NCBI GenBank assembly: GCA_903870305.1
Contig: CAIQCM010000034.1
Span: 1 to 6,875, forward strand
Source: an uncultured bacterium
GTDB lineage: Bacteria > Patescibacteriota > Patescibacteriia > CAIQCM01
Direction: 5' to 3'
DNA length: 6,875 nt
Positions 5,004 through 6,875 of the stretch are shown here, piece by piece. The number at the start of each line of letters is the position of its first letter. Within the stretch, counting starts at the first letter, position 1. The notes beneath the pieces are model-generated. The model searched no databases, was not told the DNA's origin, and worked only from the letters and a program-made list of their open reading frames with translations. The position numbers were made by a program, and so were the translations under genes.

Positions 5004-5411
5004 ATGTCAGATGAAAAGAAAGAAGTGATCGTTCCCGCCAAGTTCGCTTCGATCGTCAAGTCGATCGAAGAGCTCTCGGTGCTCGATCTCTCGGAACTCG
5101 TTAAGGTCCTCGAAGAGAAGTTCGGCGTTTCCGCCGCCGCTCCGGCCATGATGATGGCCGCCGCCCCGGCCGCCGCGGGCGCCGCCGCCGCCGATGAAAA
5201 GGCCGAATACACTTTTGAACTCACCGACGCGGGCGCCAACAAGATCAACGTGATCAAGGTGATCCGCGAAGTGACTCAGATGGGTCTTAAGGAAGCCAAG
5301 GACATTGTCGATGCCGCCCCCAAGGTTGTTAAGGAAGCCGTCGCCAAAGCCGATGCCGAGGCCTGGAAGGTAAAGTTCGAAGCCGCCGGCGCCAAAGTTA
5401 CTTTGAAGTAA
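5004..5411 (+). CDS. rplL: 50S ribosomal protein L7/L12
   Basis: L7/L12 (bL12) is the multi-copy stalk protein that contacts EF-Tu, EF-G, IF2 and RF3 on the ribosome. The 135-aa protein has the classic layout: an N-terminal dimerisation and L10-binding domain (~8-41, ending V-L-E-E-K-F-G-V), an Ala/Pro/Gly-rich hinge (~43-63, with a run of Met at 50-52), and the globular C-terminal domain (~66-135). The latter carries the signature [15 protein letters not shown] and [13 protein letters not shown], the factor-binding helices. It is slightly longer than E. coli L7/L12 (about 120 aa) because of the hinge and N-terminal extension. It sits 25 nt after rplJ in the same operon, without a Shine-Dalgarno sequence, and is followed by a strong terminator. 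rpoB does not follow. Confidence 0.98.
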   Translation: MSDEKKEVIVPAKFASIVKSIEELSVLDLSELVKVLEEKFGVSAAAPAMMMAAAPAAAGAAAADEKAEYTFELTDAGANKINVIKVIREVTQMGLKEAKDIVDAAPKVVKEAVAKADAEAWKVKFEAAGAKVTLK

Positions 5412-5424
5412 AATTCTCGGTAAT

Positions 5425-5458
5425 AAAAAAATTCCCGATTTACATCGGGAATTTTTTT
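5425..5458 (+). terminator. Strong, potentially bidirectional terminator after rplL
   Basis: Perfect 15-bp stem between 5425-5439 and 5444-5458, core ATTCCCGAT / ATCGGGAAT, loop TTAC, flanked by seven A on the left and seven T on the right. Either strand gives a hairpin followed by a U-run, so it can also stop transcripts from the convergent gene at 5640-6875. Confidence 0.95.
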
Positions 5459-5460
5459 AG

Positions 5461-5639
5461 TTTTTACATTATGGTGTTGGCTGCCTGAACGGCAGCGACG
5501 CGACACTAATATACTAATGCATGCGAATGATACCAATGAGCACACTGCGGCGCGAAGCTAATTCGTTTCATTCGCATGCATTAGTTGATTGGCATCGCGT
5601 CGTCCCCGTTCAGGGGACCACAACATTAATGTTAAAAAA
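5461..5639. repeat. Imperfect inverted-repeat element with a covarying hairpin in each arm
   Basis: This fills the non-coding gap between the rplL terminator and the stop codon of the convergent gene. Arms 5466-5530 and 5568-5632 are inverted copies that align without gaps at 50 of 65 positions. The innermost 18 bp are identical (ACTAATGCATGCGAATGA, 5513-5530, inverted at 5568-5585). TTTTT (5461-5465) and AAAAAA (5634-5639) extend the pairing outward. Each arm holds its own hairpin: GCTGCC-TGAAC-GGCAGC (5480-5496) and GTCCCC-GTTCA-GGGGAC (5602-5618). The central unpaired part is 37 nt (5531-5567). It could be a miniature mobile element, a BIME-like pair of palindromes, or a structured RNA; no target-site duplication or transposase is visible. 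Confidence 0.85.
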
Positions 5640-6875
5640 TTATTTACTCATCGTAAATTCCGAAACAACGCCTTTATCGGTGGCGAAGACGATCATTCCG
5701 GCCGTTTCATCGACGGCAAACGAGGTTATTTTGCCTTCGCCCGACGGGGTCGCGTATTGCGCCAAGAGTTTGCCGGTCTTGTCCCAGACGGCGATCGAGT
5801 TGTCGCCGCCAAGCAGGTAGATGTTGCTTGTGCCGAGCGTGAGCGCGACCGGATCCGCGTTTGCGGTGGCGCCGCCTGCGGCGAACGGCGACATTTTGCC
5901 TTTGGCAAACTCGCGGACGGCATCGTGCGGGATCGGCACATAGACCGAGCCGTTGATCTCGACGGCATTCGCGCCGACGGGCATCGGCGCGTTGAGCCAC
6001 TCCGCACCGCGGCCAAAGCCGGTCATGGTTGGCGGCAATTTCCAGATCTGCGTGCCGTCGGCGGAAAGGACGTAAAGCCGGCCGCCCCACATTGCGCCGG
6101 CGCGCGGGTTTGGCGGACCGGAATAATCAAGCGAGCGAGGCAAGGACTTGGGCGCGGCAGCAATCGCGACCATCGTGCTATTTTTTAGCCACAAATAAAT
6201 TGCGTTGTCGGTGTCGCTCGCGATCGCGGCCCAGAGCGGCGTGTCGGGAAGCGTGGCAATCGTGGTGGGTGAGCCGTTGTTATTCAATAAAATAAGGTCG
6301 GAGCCCGCGTTCACGAGCCAGCCGGAAGCGGTTTTGAGCGTAAAGTTCGCCGGCGCTTTCAAGGTTTCGAGCGTTTTTGGCGAGGCGTCGTAAAGGTGCT
6401 GTAATTTTCGGTCAGCGGTCGCAAGCTGCGTCTTGAGCGCAGCAAGAACGGGGGCCTGGCTTTTTTCGGCGGCATTAAGTTTCCCTGCCGCGGTTTGCGC
6501 CTGCTCCAAGATCATGCGCCCGCGCGCCTCGTCGTAAATGGCGGTGCTTTCGGAAAGATCGATCTGGCGTTTGATCGTTTGAACGGCGGCGTTGAATTTG
6601 TCTTCGGCGGCGTGTTGCGCGTTATTCATTGAAATGATCTTAAGGCCGACGAAGAACACCGCGATAAGCGCCAAGAGCACGACGCTCGCGCGTTTTGCCG
6701 CAAGCGGCAAGTTGTTGAAGCGCTCCAAGAGCGGTTGTTTGGGGAGTTTTTTGGGCGACGGTTTGGCGACGGGTTTGGGCAAGATCCGCGCCGGGGAGGG
6801 GGTGTTCTTGGTTTTTAAGCGGTCAAACCAAGCACCGACGGCCGGAATCCCCGAAGGCGAGAGCGTGCGCGCCAC
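5640..6875 (-). CDS. Membrane-anchored coiled-coil and beta-propeller-like protein, 5' end missing
   Basis: C-terminal 411 residues of a longer protein; the frame is open to the window edge (first visible codon GTG, 6875-6873) and no start can be assigned. Numbering from that edge: a Pro/Lys-rich basic segment at ~21-47; one membrane helix at ~62-82 (R-A-S-V-V-L-L-A-L-I-A-V-F-F-V); a charged, Ala-rich probable coiled coil at ~84-163; then a beta-rich domain at ~175-410. Repeated strand patterns in the last part, such as GRLYVLSADGTQIWKL (265-280) and NIYLLGGDNSIAVWDKTGKL (351-370), suggest about six propeller blades. The basic side before the helix predicts a cytoplasmic N-terminus and an extracytoplasmic propeller. 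Similar helix-stalk-propeller tails occur in CPR proteins with an N-terminal PP2C-type phosphatase domain, but that part is not in the window and is only a suggestion. The stop codon TAA abuts the inverted-repeat element. Confidence 0.85.
   Translation of the reverse strand: MARTLSPSGIPAVGAWFDRLKTKNTPSPARILPKPVAKPSPKKLPKQPLLERFNNLPLAAKRASVVLLALIAVFFVGLKIISMNNAQHAAEDKFNAAVQTIKRQIDLSESTAIYDEARGRMILEQAQTAAGKLNAAEKSQAPVLAALKTQLATADRKLQHLYDASPKTLETLKAPANFTLKTASGWLVNAGSDLILLNNNGSPTTIATLPDTPLWAAIASDTDNAIYLWLKNSTMVAIAAAPKSLPRSLDYSGPPNPRAGAMWGGRLYVLSADGTQIWKLPPTMTGFGRGAEWLNAPMPVGANAVEINGSVYVPIPHDAVREFAKGKMSPFAAGGATANADPVALTLGTSNIYLLGGDNSIAVWDKTGKLLAQYATPSGEGKITSFAVDETAGMIVFATDKGVVSEFTMSK

Noticed and set aside
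5461..5639. Integron attC site or simple bidirectional terminator
   Set aside because: The GTTRRRY/RYYYAAC core sites are not found in the right places, and the flanks give T-run before and A-run after, the wrong polarity for a terminator on either strand.
5589..6188. 199-aa plus-strand open frame starting in the inverted-repeat element
   Set aside because: Arg/Gly/His-rich translation antisense to the propeller gene, starting inside the repeat arm; typical of a shadow frame in GC-rich coding DNA.

Overview
The window looks like a piece of a bacterial chromosome from the Candidate Phyla Radiation (Patescibacteria, Parcubacteria-like). This placement is an inference from gene content and style: a secreted protein with repeated DUF5666-like modules, compact genes with unfamiliar small membrane proteins, very few Shine-Dalgarno sequences, and an rplJ-rplL pair detached from its usual neighbours. 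GC content is moderate. The standard bacterial code fits; all eight visible stop codons are TAA or TAG.

Layout from left to right. (1) Positions 148-1092, plus strand: an exported protein with three DUF5666-like beta-rich modules, closed by a terminator. (2) Positions 1225-3480, plus strand: a three-gene cluster of xseA and xseB (large and small subunits of exonuclease VII) and a four-helix membrane protein. Both internal spacers and the downstream flank are built from degenerate 7-nt direct repeats. (3) Positions 3527-3600: two back-to-back terminators, one per strand, between convergent genes. (4) Positions 3624-4172, minus strand: an unrecognised six- or seven-helix membrane protein. It has the best promoter in the window, a palindrome over its predicted transcription start, and the only clear Shine-Dalgarno sequence. 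(5) Positions 4275-5458, plus strand: a divergent promoter, a structured leader matching the ribosomal protein L10 autoregulatory type with an intrinsic terminator ending 3 nt before the start codon, then rplJ (L10), rplL (L7/L12) and a strong terminator. (6) Positions 5461-5639: no gene, but an unusual ~179-bp imperfect inverted-repeat element in which each arm carries its own small hairpin, and the two hairpins differ by paired compensatory changes. (7) Positions 5640-6875, minus strand: the C-terminal part of a membrane-anchored protein with a coiled-coil stalk and a beta-propeller-like domain; its start lies beyond the window.

Functionally, xseA and xseB together make the single-strand-specific exonuclease VII, and rplJ-rplL make the ribosomal stalk, probably under L10 feedback through the leader. 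The remaining three membrane or exported proteins have no assignable function. The strongest candidates for something undescribed are the covarying double-hairpin element at 5461-5639 and the heptad repeats that make up the spacers around xseB.
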